From the NCBI GenBank assembly GCA_023548195.1, contig JAJHZJ010000496.1:6558702-6622701 (forward strand): a stretch of 64,000 nucleotides of DNA, in the 5' to 3' direction. The translations under genes were made by a program, and so were the position numbers. A model generated the notes under the pieces. That model was not told where the DNA came from. It did not search any database and saw only the letters and a list, made by a program, of their open reading frames with translations. Each line of letters opens with the position of its first letter. Positions within the stretch are counted from its first letter, which is position 1. Source of the DNA: Bettongia penicillata ogilbyi (lineage: Eukaryota > Chordata > Mammalia > Diprotodontia > Potoroidae). Positions 44,246 through 56,485 of this stretch are shown here, in pieces.

Positions 44246-44820
44246 TCTAATTGGTGATTCAAACACTCAGTAGCATTTATATACTTAAAGTTAGTCTCCA
44301 CCTCAAGAAATTATAATTAGGTCAATAGTTCCCAAAGTAATAGGTCATTTTATTATGATGTATTTAACCAACACAAGGAGCCCCATGCTGAAAATATGAC
44401 ACTCAGCGAATATGGTGTATAGGAAAGAGAGGATGGAGGAAAAGGGATTGGGGGATGTCATAAAATCCTTAGATGCTCTGAAATTTAGGCTAGAGCAAGA
44501 GCAGCTGGTCCAGATCCTGACAGGTACAAATAGCTGACAGGTGTGTAGATGGTGATTTGGCCTGCCAGATGTTAGTGAGAAAGGAAAAGCAATCATAAAA
44601 GTTATTGTAGGATCCATCAGCTCATTCTGGACTGCCTCACTGTCAACACTTACCTATAATAAAGTCATATTCAAAGCATCACTTTTTATGTTAGAAGAAG
44701 AAATGAAGTATATTTCTAAAAATCTGTTCATTGTCAGTAAAATGTTTTGTGGGGTACAAGTCAAGGGATTCTTTGAAATTGCCTTGACAGATGATAAACA
44801 GCTCAATTATTTTGGGGGCC
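44246..44820. other. Unassigned sequence
   Basis: No repeat recognised with confidence. Confidence 0.3.
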
Positions 44821-44824
44821 TAAG

Positions 44825-45290
44825 CTTCAACCAGTTGACACCCAGTTATTAAGTTCTTCCTATGAGCTAGTCACCATGCTAGGTTCTGATGGTACAAAGA
44901 CATGAATGAAATAGCACCTGCCTTCAACTAGGTTATATATTTTATCAGAGTGGTTGGGGGTTGGGTGGGGAGACATTATGCAAATATATAAGTAGATATA
45001 TTTCCTTATACCTTTTAAATCTTGTGTGTGTGTATACACACATGCATATATATATATATGTTTATATTTATATATGGTAATTTTGATGTGGAAGAGGAGA
45101 TGCTAGCAGCTGGGAGAATCAGAAAATTTTCTATTTAGGAGAAGGTCCTTAGACTGAGTTTTGAAGGAGGCTAAAGATTTCTAAGAAGTAAAGGTAAGGA
45201 GGGAAGGCATCACTGACATGGGGGACAGATTTGCAAAGGCCCAGAAGTGAGAGATGGAATGCTTTCTATCTTGGGAAAGTCTCCTAGAGC
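44825..45290 (-). repeat. L2-clade LINE 3' region, antisense
   Basis: CCAGTTATTAAGTTCTTCCT terminus, CACCTGCCTTCAACTAGGTT, a TA/TG insert at 45020-45080, then TTTTGAAGGAGGCTAAAGAT and GACAGATTTGCAAAGGCCCA. Confidence 0.65.
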
Positions 45291-46910
45291 TTGTGTTGCC
45301 TTTGAGAGTCCAGGATCATCTCTATGCCCCTCTGAGGCATCAGGAGAGAACTTTAATGGAGGTAATGTTTCTGTTGAGTTCAAAGAGTTTCTCCTAGACT
45401 TGCTTGAGAATGACCTCCTGCTCTTTCATGTAATGAAGCAATGTGGAAAGATAGCTCACAAATGCTGTAATATTTGAGAGGAGACTTGCATTTGATAATT
45501 CTCTTATTTAACTGCCTGAAACAGTATATTCAACTACAAATATACAAAAGAACTGCAAAAATCTGAAGTATTTTAGGTCTCATAGCTCATAAGGTTCAGC
45601 TAGACATGGTTTTGGCAGATTCTAATCAGGAATATGTCACAGAACATTGAACATCTGCTTACCCATGTTCCCAGGAAACTAATTGAGTCATTAAGAGAGA
45701 GTCATTACTAAATTGACCAAATGGTATCATCCAAAGTTAGGAATCTAATTTCACTTAATTTGCCATTTTTAGTCTTTTCTCCCCACCCTCACTTTTGTTT
45801 CTCCCATGGACATTTACAGAATAGTTGTAGGATATGATAACATCATATTCAAGAATCTCATTAATTTCTATTCCCTGAACTCTGCTGCTTGTGGACAGAC
45901 CTGCTGGATGTTCTGCAGGATGACTCATCCATGGTTTCTGGTATTGTTTTATGATCTCTTTTCGTGGTAGAGCAGCAAACACACCAGGAAAACAAACATG
46001 GCTCCACATCCATCCCTTTCACACCTTCTTCCTGCTTAGTGATTGACCTCTGGCAGCCTGCACTAGAATCTTCCAGCCTAGGTAGATGGTGGAACCTAGT
46101 GCCCTCCTATTCAGGTCAAGTAATTAAGTATTTATGAAGCACCTACTGTATACTCTCCTTGGGTCATGTAAGTGATTAACCCATCAGGGATCTGCAGAGC
46201 AAAGAGGAAGGGTGGAGGAGAAGGTCTACAGTTTCTTCCAAGGCAGTGACTGGACATATGGAAAGGGCTATTGGTCTTTATGTCATCCAGTGGGATGGAA
46301 TAGTTGACTCCTATCTCATTTAAACCTTGTGAGCAGTCAGATAACCAACAACAGAAGCGAAGGAGGAAGCTTCTTCCTGTTACTCAACTGTCACAGACGA
46401 CTTTTAAGTTGAAATGACCCCACTTCTCATTTTGAGGACTGATGAAGTTGTGGGGTTACCAGTATATATTTTGGGGAGGAAGGAGTCAGGATGCTTTAAG
46501 CTTTCACTACTGTGTTTGATTTTGTTGAATAGAATATGGGGCTGGTATTCACAGAATTGGGTTTTCCTTCTTCCTTGCATTTTCAGCTTTCTTGGTAGCA
46601 TACATCATGCTCTTTAGTGTCTTTCCAAGTGTGCCTTTCATCCAACACAATCCAATCACAAGAATGATGCCATTAAAGGTTATGAACATATCTGTTCAAT
46701 ATGGCCACCATGGCTGTTTAATTCAGTTAGTTGGAGCACGGAGTTATGAAGGCAGAATCATGGGTTTAAACCCTGTTGTGAAATAGTTCTCTTTTCTGTG
46801 GTTCATGGCCACAGACTACTAACCCAACCCTAACCATCTGTCCAGGATGGCTAAATGGATCAGTTTGAGATTATGTGGATGCATTTGCAAAAGGCTCTTT
46901 CCAGGAATGT
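45291..46910. other. Mostly unassigned sequence
   Basis: An L2 terminus in antisense lies near 46125-46160 (AAGTATTTATGAAGCACCTA). Otherwise no repeat or gene recognised; the small frames at 45247-45477, 45755-46009 and 46404-46617 lack support. Confidence 0.35.
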
Positions 46911-46914
46911 GAAA

Positions 46915-47045
46915 AGAACACAGATCTCTTATTGTCATCTTGGGCAAATCACAAAACTTCCCTGGTTCTGTCTTCATCTTCAAAATGAAGAGTTTGGGCT
47001 ATAAATTGTCTGGGACTCCTTTCATATCTTGATCTATGAGTCTGG
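46915..47045 (+). repeat. MIR SINE fragment
   Basis: CATCTTGGGCAAATCACAAA then CTTCATCTTCAAAATGAAGA. Confidence 0.5.
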
Positions 47046-47164
47046 GAGCTGAGCGATGCCCTTTCAGTGACATTAGATTCATATAAGCAGATTGCCATGT
47101 GGACATTATTGTCACCTATGAGAGATGGTGTGAAAAACAAGTTTTTCTTCCGAAAGTAGAAGAG

Positions 47165-47380
47165 ATAAGATAATAGGATTTATCATTAGCAGAAATTTTA
47201 GAGGTTACTTATTCCAACCCTGTCATTTTTAAATGAGACTGGGTCCTAGAAAAGTGAAGTAATTTTTCCAAGGGACAAAGCAGTAAGCAACAGGGACTGG
47301 ATAGGAATCCAGGTCTTCCTACTTAAGATCCGTTCTTTGCTCTGTGCTACCATGCTGCTTTTCACAGCTGGGCTCATCAT
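47165..47380 (-). repeat. MIR SINE, antisense
   Basis: AGAGGTTACTTATTCCAACC, TAGAAAAGTGAAGTAATTTT and GAATCCAGGTCTTCCTACTT. Confidence 0.6.
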
Positions 47381-48165
47381 GTGTTTGTTTCTGAAAACCC
47401 CTTGCATTTAACAAGAAAATTTCATCCACAAAACTATACACAAGGTCAAAGTCTTGTTGGTGTTGTATGGAAATTAACATAGGAGATTTCCACCATTAGA
47501 TATGGTGCATGCCTGAGCATGAAGGTGTCCTAATGTGAAATCCTGGCTATATAGTAACTAGGGTACCTGCTCAAACATTAGCAGAACACATTGAATGACT
47601 AGGTAAAGGTGATGGGAAACAAAGGTCACATCTATATTAGGTGGTATTTAATGTAGTATCTGGAGTCCTCAGAAAAGTAATAAAAAGAAGATATACTTTC
47701 TTTTAAAGTAAACAACAACAGTAAACACCCAGGAAGTAGAAATGGAAATAGTCTTTCAACTAAAAGGCAATCAGCCACAATTGTAATAATATTTTAAGTA
47801 TATATACCCTGATTTTTAATAGTATTTTTGAGATATTAAAAGAACTGCAAGGAGTCTTCTGATTTCCCTGGACAAATTTTCTGTGGATGATTTAGAAAAA
47901 GGCATGAACAGGAGTCATGGAGAATGAGAAATTATGGATGGGCTGTAATCTGCGTTTACAAGGATGAGATCATGGATCCATTGAAATACTGAATTGACTC
48001 ACCAAAGACCTTGCAGAGGTGGGAACAGGGAAGCTGATGCGTTTGATGTGCAAAGATGCAGGGTTAGCTCAAGGCTAACTCCAGAGGACTTCCAAAGTGT
48101 GTGTTCCAAGGTAGAGTGAGATTTCAAGACGAAGAACTGGGACAAGGTAGAGAGAGTCCAGAGCA
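47381..48165. other. Unique sequence, no feature
   Basis: No repeat or coding frame recognised. Confidence 0.35.
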
Positions 48166-48167
48166 CA

Positions 48168-48265
48168 ATTTTTCCCTCCCCTCCCCTCCCTCCCTCCAGA
48201 CATTTCCATTACCTGGCACATAGAAGGTACTTGAAGTAAATACTCACTGCAAGAATAAATGAATT
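48168..48265 (+). repeat. CCCT tract plus L2 3' terminus
   Basis: TCCCTCCCCTCCCCTCCCTC then CTGGCACATAGAAGGTACTT and ATAAATGAA. Confidence 0.65.
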
Positions 48266-49090
48266 TTTCTTGGAATTTTATTTTGCAGGTTGTAGTAAAA
48301 GACTCATAAAGAACATAATAGAAACATCAGAGACTTCATTTGTGCACGGAAGAGGATACTGGCATATATGAAGGAGGGGACACATTCTAACTTTCTGTGG
48401 TATTACCTTTTAATAAGTTAGCATCAAGTTGACATGGCTGACAAACTTATATATGCTCCCAAAGAAAGTAAAGGTTTTTCAATTGTCAGAGCAACATACA
48501 TCTATCCATCTATCTCTGAGGAATGGGCCATGGAGATTTCTAACTGATATACAGCAATAATAGAGATGAGACACTCACTGGCATTACCACCCACACTCGT
48601 CATATAAATGGGATTTTATGTAAAAGAAATGTTTATTAAGTAGAGGGAAAAATGAAGAAAATGAGGGTGTCTAAAAGCATCTGTTACCTTTTTTTTGTAA
48701 TGATTTAAGTTAGAGAACTTTAAAAGCAGCATTTCCAAACTGCATTTGAAGCAAAATCTTTCACTCTCCCACTTGGACTGTTGCTGATTACTTATAATTC
48801 CAAGTATTGAAACCTTTCCCTTAGGTTTTTTCTTTTAATGAAAAAAATATTTTGAGCACTTCTAATTTTGCTGAAAGTACAAAGTTTCTCTAAAAGTTTA
48901 TGGAATATGTTTACTAGTTAATAGTTTCATTTTTTTCTTTTCATCCTGAGACTTAATTTTGACTTTTAAAAAGAGTGTAAGGAAGTTGTGGGAGGGATTG
49001 TTTGTGTGGTTATTTTTCTTACTCTTAAAATCGGTCTGTGATAAAGTGGAACATGGAGAAAGCAGTTTGGCATTTATATCTCACCTCTGG
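48266..49090. other. AT-rich, repeat-poor sequence
   Basis: The 48620-49030 part is repeat-free with T-runs. No coding evidence. Confidence 0.35.
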
Positions 49091-49094
49091 TTCA

Positions 49095-49460
49095 GTGACA
49101 GTGACCTTCTTTCCATTTCTTGATCAAGAAACTCCCTCTTCCAAACTCAGGGCATTTCCTCTTGCTGCCCCCTGTGCCTGGGCTGCTCTCCCTCCTCATT
49201 TCTGCCTCCTGGCTTTCCTGAATTCCTTCAAGTCTCAGGTAAAATTCCATTTCTGCAGGAAGCCTTTCCAATTCCCTTTAATACATCAGCCTTCCTTTGA
49301 TTGTCTCCAGTTTATCTTGTCTATTGCTTGTTTGTACATAGTTTGTGTAACATCTCCATGATTAAGCTGGGAGCCCCTCGAGAACAGAAGCTATCTTTTA
49401 TCATATCACCAACACTTAGCACATAGTAGGTACTTAATAAATGTTAATTGGCTTACAGTT
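49095..49460 (+). repeat. L2-clade LINE, ORF end and complete 3' UTR
   Basis: Well-ordered copy: TGTGCCTGGGCTGCTCTCCC, CCTTCAAGTCTCAGGTAAAA, TGCAGGAAGCCTTTCCAATT, then CACTTAGCACATAGTAGGTA and TTAATAAATGTTAATTGGC. The frame at 49038-49361 includes remnants of the RT C-terminus. Confidence 0.8.
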
Positions 49461-50050
49461 TAGGTGTGTGACTGTGGGAAAGAAAAACCCACAATCTCTC
49501 CAAGCCCATTTTTTCTTTTCTAAAATTGTGTGTGAAAATGTCTATAGAACTTATTTCAAAGTGTTCAAAGAATCAAGTGAATTTTTGGTCTCTAAAGCAC
49601 CTCATCAATATGAAAATGCTCTGTGAGTATCCACTAGTCCTCTCCATGTGGCGAAAATATCCTTAAACTGAATTGTAATGGCTAGAAAATTTGTTGCTAT
49701 TTTTCTTAAGTCACAGGGTGAGATGATTGAAGTCACCCACATCATCAGCATTCTTTATGATTCAATGCTCATTGTTAGTAGCAAATACCAGACATAAAGT
49801 GGGTGTGTATTGACTGAGGAATGACTGAACAAATTGTGATATGTGAATGGAGTGGACTATTACTGAGCCACAAGATGGTGATGAGGAATTCAGAGAAGCA
49901 TGCGAATATTGATCTGAACTGATACAGAGTGAAAAATAATTTTAAAAAGGAAAGGAAGGCATACAACAACTATATTATGTAAGTGAAAACACCATGGCAT
50001 CATAATGATTTCATTGAAATGATGAATCCTGACCTTGGGAAACATATGAT
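49461..50050. other. Unassigned sequence
   Basis: No feature recognised. Confidence 0.3.
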
Positions 50051-50057
50051 GAGGCAT

Positions 50058-50290
50058 ACTTCCTGGCAGCGGGTGGTGCAATAGATAGTTGGGAAGTTCC
50101 AGACTAGCCTCAGATACTTACTAGTCATGTGACCCTGGGAAAGTCACATAACTTCTTCCTGCCTCAGTTTCCTCAGCTGTAAAATGGAGATCATAATAGT
50201 ACTTCAGAGTTGTTGTGAGGGTCAAATGAGATATTATTTGTAAAGTACAGCACTTGGCACACAGAGGACCCTTAATGTTTGTTTCCCCTA
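50058..50290 (+). repeat. CORE-SINE, near full length
   Basis: GCAGCGGGTGGTGCAATAGA head, GTGACCCTGGGAAAGTCACA, CTCAGTTTCCTCAGCTGTAA and a MIR-type end. Confidence 0.8.
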
Positions 50291-50369
50291 CCCTTTCAGG
50301 AGAGAAGTGGGGTTCCACCTTCAGATTGAGAATGTTGCGTATGCTGTCAGATTTAGTCACTGTTGGTAA

Positions 50370-50590
50370 ACTGAAGGGTATAGTTGATAGAATGCTATGC
50401 TAGAATCCATATCCTGGTTCAGACCCCAACTGGCTGGGTGACTCTGGGCAAGTCACTTAAATTTCCTGTGCCTTGGTTTCTTTATTTATAAAATAAAGGT
50501 TAATAATAACATCTGCCCCAGGGCTCTGGTGAGCATCAAATGAGATAATGTCTACAAAATGTTTGGTGAAACTTAAGGTAATAACAGGGA
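50370..50590 (+). repeat. MIR SINE
   Basis: GGGTGACTCTGGGCAAGTCA, GCCTTGGTTTCTTTATTTAT and GGGCTCTGGTGAGCATCAAA. Confidence 0.75.
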
Positions 50591-50626
50591 TGGTAGCTTT
50601 TATCACTATTTACTTTTTTTCCCCAG

Positions 50627-50795
50627 AACCTTACAATGGAAGATTGTTACCAAGAAAGAAATTCTACACAAAAACAAATGCAAAAGTAAACCTTAATGAA
50701 GAAGTAAATACAATCAAACCTTTCTCTGCTAGTTATCAGCCCCTCCTAAAGAGAAGGGAGTGGCAGGGTGCAGCCTTGTTTCTTGGGGTCTCCAA
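50627..50795 (+). CDS. Possible internal exon, unidentified
   Basis: A strong acceptor (TTTACTTTTTTTCCCCAG, ending 50626) precedes an open frame reading PYNGRLLPRKKFYTKTNAKV and onward to a GTATGT donor at 50796. Length would be 169 bp. The protein is basic in its first half and not recognised. Composition is AT-rich like its flanks, weakening the case. It directly follows a MIR whose end may supply part of the pyrimidine tract. Confidence 0.15.
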
Positions 50796-51525
50796 GTATG
50801 TATTCCCTTAGGGAACACCCTCCATTTTGAGAAAGGGGGGAGATGAACCATCCTGGCTACACACAAATCTTCTTTGCTAAATAACTTGAAAGCCAAGAGC
50901 AAAGATCTAAAGGCACCCAAGCTATTCACTAGGATCAATGTGACTGATAGTGCAGAAACCTGGAGAAAAGAATGTTGATGATGACAAAAGCATTTCAGTG
51001 TTTCTTATTTCATCTGTGGTTTGATGGTTTGTATACTCTTAGTCTGGGAGGTTCCAGAACTTTGCCCCTCTGAATTATCCCAGCTCCCACTATTGGGAAA
51101 AAATCCAAACAGCCTCACAAAGCAACCAACCTCATTTCTTCCCAGACATGTTCAATTCATTTATAGCAAGAACAAATATTTCTGATGACAATTAAAATGA
51201 GTGTTAATAGATGGAGAGGGAAGCAGCCAACCTCTTGCTTCTTATATATTCCCAAACTGGGAGTGAAACAGGTGGGGAGCTTTGATGTGCAAGCCAAATT
51301 TGTGTTCCAGGTTCAATTGCAGAAATCATTTGCTATTTTTCCTCACCTAATTCTATATATAATCAAAACAGTTAAGGGGACAAAAACATATTGAAGCATT
51401 TTATTATGTAATTTAATCTGTTCGATGGAAAAAGACCATATGGCCAGATGCTCAACTGACTGTGAAAACGATCTCTGATAAGCCTTGAAGAGCAACTCAA
51501 TATTGAATTAGGATGGCTTGAATAC
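50796..51525. other. Unassigned sequence
   Basis: No repeat or coding frame recognised. Confidence 0.3.
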
Positions 51526-51837
51526 AGGGTACACTCCTTGACCGGGTTCTCAGACTCACGGAATTGGAAGGTACCTCGGAGACCATCTAATCCAATCTGC
51601 TCCCGAACAAGACCTGACAACTGGCCTCAAGTAGCCATCCAGTCTTTTCTTGAAGGCCATCAGGGAGAAGAGGTCTACTACTTTGCCAGGCAGGCTTCTT
51701 TGGGATTTGGGGATAGTTCTCATTTGTTAGCAAGTATGACCTCAGGTTAAGCCTAAAACAGTTTGTCTACAATTTCTACACATTGTTCCTGGCTCAGCTG
51801 TCTAGAGTCAAACAGGAAATATCAAATCCTTCTACCA

Positions 51838-52045
51838 TAGGAGGTCTTAAACTGAGGTTCACGAGCCCCTAAGGAGTCTGTGGATAACTTTCATGTGGTC
51901 TATGAAGTTGGATGGGGGAAGAAACAAAAACCAAAAAACTTCTACATCTTCATTTTCACTAATCTATAACTAAAATGTGCAGTTGCTTCTGTTTACCATT
52001 TTGAACAGAGTTCCATACATTTTTCTGGATTTCCAGGTATAGAAC
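51838..52045. repeat. Interspersed repeat inside the CR1 copy
   Basis: GGTCTTAAACTGAGGTTCAC, GGAGTCTGTGGATAACTTTC and ATCTTCATTTTCACTAATCT. I recall this as a common marsupial repeat, family name uncertain. Confidence 0.5.
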
Positions 52046-52248
52046 CCTTGCTTTATTGCATGATCATGTTTCAAATACATGAAGATAGTTACCATATTCC
52101 TGAAATTTCTCTATTGAGACGTACAATTTCTATTCCCTAGGATCAATTTCCTCAGTTATTTCAACTTCTAAAATGGCTTGAACTTAAGGCTCTTCACCAA
52201 CCTGTTCAGCCTTCTCTGAATGATTTAATGATTATCAATTGTCCTTCT

Positions 52249-52303
52249 TAAAATGTGATATACAGAACTAAGCATAAAATGTGATATACAGAACTAGCAC
52301 AAA
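52249..52303. repeat. 26-bp tandem duplication
   Basis: AAAATGTGATATACAGAACT occurs twice in a row, separated by only a few bases. Confidence 0.85.
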
Positions 52304-52481
52304 AACTAAGGTTTCCCTAGTTCACAGCACTGAAGCCATATAGTTGACTGACCAAGTCCAATAGACTGCCATGGAACTATCGACATACCAAAGTATTTTG
52401 TTAATCCATCACTGTGTTGTATTCTTTGTTGTATTCTTGTGCTTCTTTGCTCCTTTTCTCCTTTCAGGAGAAATGGTAATG

Positions 52482-52583
<102 letters not shown>

Positions 52584-52679
52584 TTGAATGACTAAAAAAT
52601 TGGACTATATCTTTCTTAGTACTTATGAGTTCAGAGTAGCCTATATATGTGAACATGTGGTAGATATTTTATTCTGTAT

Positions 52680-52920
52680 TGTTCTGTTTATTGATTCTAT
52701 GCAAAATTATGCATTCCATAGATTTAAAAATAGATTTATTTTATATTCAGTATTTAGATTTAGATAACTTATTAGCACAGAATCTTGCGTGGTTATCTTT
52801 GATAATTTTCTTGATTTATTTTTCCCCTGTTGGGATCTTGCCTTTTTTATTTCTGATCTTTGTATTTATTTTATTAATATTATTATTAATTATATATTAA
52901 TTTTTTTAAAGTAAAAGTAT
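52680..52920 (-). repeat. L1-like fragment, antisense (tentative)
   Basis: TTTTCCCCTGTTGGGATCTT and CTTGATTTATTTTTCC resemble antisense L1 ORF2 text; AT richness makes it uncertain. Confidence 0.3.
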
Positions 52921-53830
52921 TTATTAAAGCTCACTGTATTACATAAGACACTGGGGATTCAAAGATAAACATGAAGTATTTCCTGCCCTCAAGGAACCTA
53001 GATTCATCTGGAGGAATACAACATCATCTTGGTCCTGGATCAAAAAATTCCCACAGTCTTGACACAATGTACCCTACTCATGATTGGTTGCTGGCGTAGA
53101 TTTTATTAAAGTGCAAAGGAAGGGTATGATTTTCTGCTCTCACAGAAGGATTCATGGAGATAAAAAGAAGTTGCAGTCTTAGGCTCAGAAATCCTAAATA
53201 AAGAATCCTGCTTTAAAAAAACAAAAATTTTTGATAACCATTTGTGTTACCAATGAGAGGCAGACAGAAAGAGAGAAAGATAGAGAGTTTGTTTGCTTTT
53301 AAAGCACTTGTTTTGTATTTGGACTGAACTACCCCAGTATTCAGTCTGTCCTCGGTTGCCTGGAAGAAGTCATTGGAAGTCAATGTAAACAAGGGCATTT
53401 TAACTGGAGGCTGAACTCAACCTTTTGGAGGTTTTAAGAATGGAGTTATGGGGCCACTCAGCATTGAGAAAAGCAGAAGTCATTTAATCATGGAGTAAGA
53501 AAGGCTCCTGAGTAATGAAAACAAAACTGAATTAAGAGACCCAGCTGCACTGTCTGTTCCATATGCATTGGGTCCATCAACCACTAGTAGAGCAATCTTT
53601 GTGGCTCTAGGACTTCAACAATCTCCCATGACATGACAGGTATGGAGATAAGTGATGAGATGAAATATTATGTGCATATGCCAGAGAGGATCTGTTTCCT
53701 AGTCCCAACAATGTAACAACATTCTACGTTACTAACTGGGCAAGTCACTTAACCCCAGTTGCCTCCCAAAAAACCCCAAAAATATTCTAAGGAAGTCTTA
53801 CAATTTTGCCTTTGTTTTTCTGTCTTTGTA
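52921..53830. other. Mostly unassigned sequence
   Basis: An L2 terminus in antisense is likely at 52915-53010 (TTTATTAAAGCTCACTGTAT; CTGCCCTCAAGGAACCTAGA). A short MIR piece lies near 53735-53770. Confidence 0.4.
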
Positions 53831-53834
53831 TGTC

Positions 53835-53900
53835 TTTGTGTGTATACGTATAAATATACATATGTGTATGTATACGTGTATGTATTTGTATATATTCTAA
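53835..53900. repeat. TA/TG simple repeat
   Basis: GTGTATACGTATAAATATAC and similar units. Confidence 0.8.
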
Positions 53901-53944
53901 CATGTCAAAAGGTGATAGGCTCTATAGTTATGGTATAAAAGGAG

Positions 53945-54145
53945 AAAACAAGATGCTGTGGAAGGAGTCCTTGATTCAAAGTTGAAACACTTGAGTTTAA
54001 ATCTCAGCTCTGCCATTTACTAGCTCTGTGGTCTTGTCATTTAAGTTCTCTGTGCCTCAGTTTCTCATTTGGAAGATGAAAGGGTTGAACTAGATGACCT
54101 CTAAGATCACTTCTAGCTCAACATCTATGACTCTGTAATCCTTTG
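53945..54145 (+). repeat. MIR SINE
   Basis: ACTTGAGTTTAAATCTCAGC, CTGCCATTTACTAGCTCTGT, GCCTCAGTTTCTCATTTGGA and AACTAGATGACCTCTAAGAT. Confidence 0.8.
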
Positions 54146-54239
54146 TAGGTTGTGATCTGTATGATCTCCAGTGTCTATCCCAAGTCTTTGAGCATTCCTG
54201 GGAAATTTCCAGTCATTTATTTACTTAATGAACTAAATT

Positions 54240-54352
54240 ATTTATTGGTTCATTCATTCATTCACTTATGCATTCATTCATACAGTCACTTGTTTATATG
54301 TTTGCTTATTTATCCATTCACTCACTCATTCATTCATTTATTAATTATTTTT
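54240..54352. repeat. Degenerate (ATTC)n repeat
   Basis: ATTCATTCATTCACTTATGC and further ATTC/ACTC units. Confidence 0.9.
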
Positions 54353-54858
54353 CTCAGTTCATAATCATTTTCTCTCTATCCTACCAACCTATATTTACTG
54401 CAAAGAGGAAAAAACAAAACAAAACAACTTTGCGACAACTATAAACAATGAAGGAAAGCATGCATCCTGTCATTATTTTGATGAGGATGATTATGAAAGG
54501 TATAAAAATCCCAAAATGAATCTATATCCAGATTTATTCTTCAAACTAAATGTAGCTCTAACTAAGCACAATGGAGTTCAACCCAGCATGCTACATGGCT
54601 TTATGTAGCAAACTCTACCAAAAGAAGCTTCCTAGAATGAGGGAAAGTACATATTTCCCTGATCTTGATTTTCCTGGGTCCCATCCAGTGGACCCAGATT
54701 GCTGATGAGGGCCATCCCAACTCCAGAACACTATAATTCCATCACCTTAGCTTGTTTGGAATGTGTCATAGCTTTCTTTAATATCTTACAAGAGATGCTA
54801 GAAAAACTTTTGTTAGTGAGTTTTGTCTTCTTAGGGCATAAGGTCCTTTTCATCAGGG
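54353..54858. other. Unassigned sequence
   Basis: No recognised feature. Confidence 0.3.
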
Positions 54859-54859
54859 A

Positions 54860-55020
54860 ATACATACATATATATGTATAGGTATGTGTTTGTATATTTA
54901 AATACAAATATATTTACATACATGCATATGTGAAATATGTTAGCAATGTAATAATGTGTAAGTATAACATGCATGTATTATATATGTCTAATATATGTGT
55001 ATACAACAAAGTATATGTTA
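54860..55020. repeat. TA/TG/CA low complexity
   Basis: ATACATATATATGTATAGGT and related units. Confidence 0.8.
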
Positions 55021-55129
55021 GAAATGAGCATATTCTCCTGCTGAAAAGCTTTGACATTGAATATAATCGAGGAGGTTAGTGCTGGTGTGTTCCTAAGTGT
55101 TACCTGTCATTTGGAATATGACAGCACTG

Positions 55130-55560
55130 TAACTGCAAGGCCTTGGGGACATCAGCACATTGGCACTGCCATCTGACTACCTCAGAAACTGCCAGGCAGC
55201 CTTCCTCCCTCCTTCGACCCTGAGATAATTAACGTCGCCCTGGAGGCATCTGCCTTTGCTTTTATACACTAGTTGTTTAATAAGATGTTTGCTGCGGTGC
55301 TTGTCTCTGATTTAACGATGTGCCTTTAGGGAGAAAGGTCCTTCAGTGCCAGCTGGATTTGGCTGGCATGGGGAATACCTACCTCTGTGTGCAGTTGTTC
55401 GGGGCGCTTTAGAGAAAATTAACATATACCCGACACGTTATCGGCTTAATCTCATGTTTTGATTTCGATAAATGCTTTTTACAGTCAGGCAAATGACATG
55501 TTTGAAATATAGGCAGCTGCTCTGACAGGTGAGTTATGTAGCGTGGAGAGCGCAAATGAT
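55130..55560. promoter_or_regulatory. CpG-retaining, repeat-free block, possible enhancer
   Basis: Thirteen CpGs occur between 55214 and 55552, in AT-moderate sequence with no recognisable repeat. It holds several homeodomain-like TAAT cores (GATAATTAACGTCG, TTTAATAAGA, GCTTAATCTC, AAATTAACAT). No open frame crosses it. The texture matches deeply conserved developmental enhancers, but conservation was not tested. Confidence 0.4.
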
Positions 55561-56390
55561 AAAAGGGAGGCAGAAATAAAAGGGAACTAAAAGAGCTTCA
55601 GGGCAGACTTGATGGGATTTTAGTTGCTGTGTTCCCAGGGGCAGATCCAAGAGTGAAAACATCTTGGTTCTATTGGTCTTGGAGAAGTACATGGATTTAT
55701 CATTAACACTGCATGGAAAGTGGTTTTATAAAATCATTTTGTAATGCTGAATTACTCCGTGCAAATGAGCTCAGGGCAAAGGTAAAGGAATGCTAAAGGC
55801 AGGAATGTTAAGCTTCTGTGGAAGGAAATAGGAAATTGGAGGTAGGAGGAGTGGTAGGAAGACTAGAAAAGGTTTTAAAATGTTTTGAGATGTTGCTTTA
55901 TATTGTAGCACATTTGTCTCATGGTTCAGCTTTCATCAAGAAATCACAAATGCATCAATGAGAAGTTAATATAATTTTTAGACAGCTAAAAATGATGTCT
56001 GCCTGCTTTTGCAATAGCATAAAGTGCTATGGAGTAAGCCAAATGAAGAAAATGTTTTGGTTACTCAGGGAAGATGCAAGTACCACCAAAGGTCATTACC
56101 AAGTTATTATTCCATGAAAACTTATAACATCCCATAAAGACAAGCGTTGACAGATCCACTCAACTTTGAGATCATTTAGTATTTTCTGATTCATCTGAGC
56201 AGGAATTCTGTTTTCCAATATTTATTGAATGTCTATAATATGTCTTCACAGAACAAATATGCAGCAGATCGCCCACTGGCTGAGTAGTTTTTGATATACA
56301 TGTTGGACATACGTGCCACTACCACAGATAAAAATGTCACAAAATGCAAGTGATCATCCCTACCTATGGTATTACCAGTTCTATGTGAGT
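55561..56390. other. Repeat-poor sequence
   Basis: No clear repeat except a likely L2 terminus in antisense near 56215-56255 (TATTTATTGAATGTCTATAA). Confidence 0.35.
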
Positions 56391-56394
56391 TGCT

Positions 56395-56485
56395 GTGGAA
56401 GATTTATAGGAGACACAAGGTACTGTCTCTGCCCTCAAGGAGTTTATGCTTTAGTTGGGGAGAAAAGACCAAACAAAATATGTAA
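56395..56485 (-). repeat. L2-type 3' UTR piece, antisense
   Basis: CTCTGCCCTCAAGGAGTTTA then GCTTTAGTTGGGGAGAAAAG. Confidence 0.5.

Larger units (their letters stand above)
51530..52310 (-). repeat. CR1/L3-type LINE 3' region, antisense, with an insertion
   Basis: GGAATTGGAAGGTACCTCGG then CATCTAATCCAATCTGCTCC is the inverted CR1-like 3' end; CATCCAGTCTTTTCTTGAAG and CAACCTGTTCAGCCTTCTCT continue upstream in the element. Another repeat interrupts it at about 51838-52045. Confidence 0.7.

Noticed and set aside
45247..46009. Frames at 45247-45477 and 45755-46009
   Set aside because: No recognised motif, no splice context, and the first starts inside LINE sequence.
49038..49361. 107-residue plus-strand frame
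   Set aside because: Overlaps an L2-clade LINE end; not a host gene.
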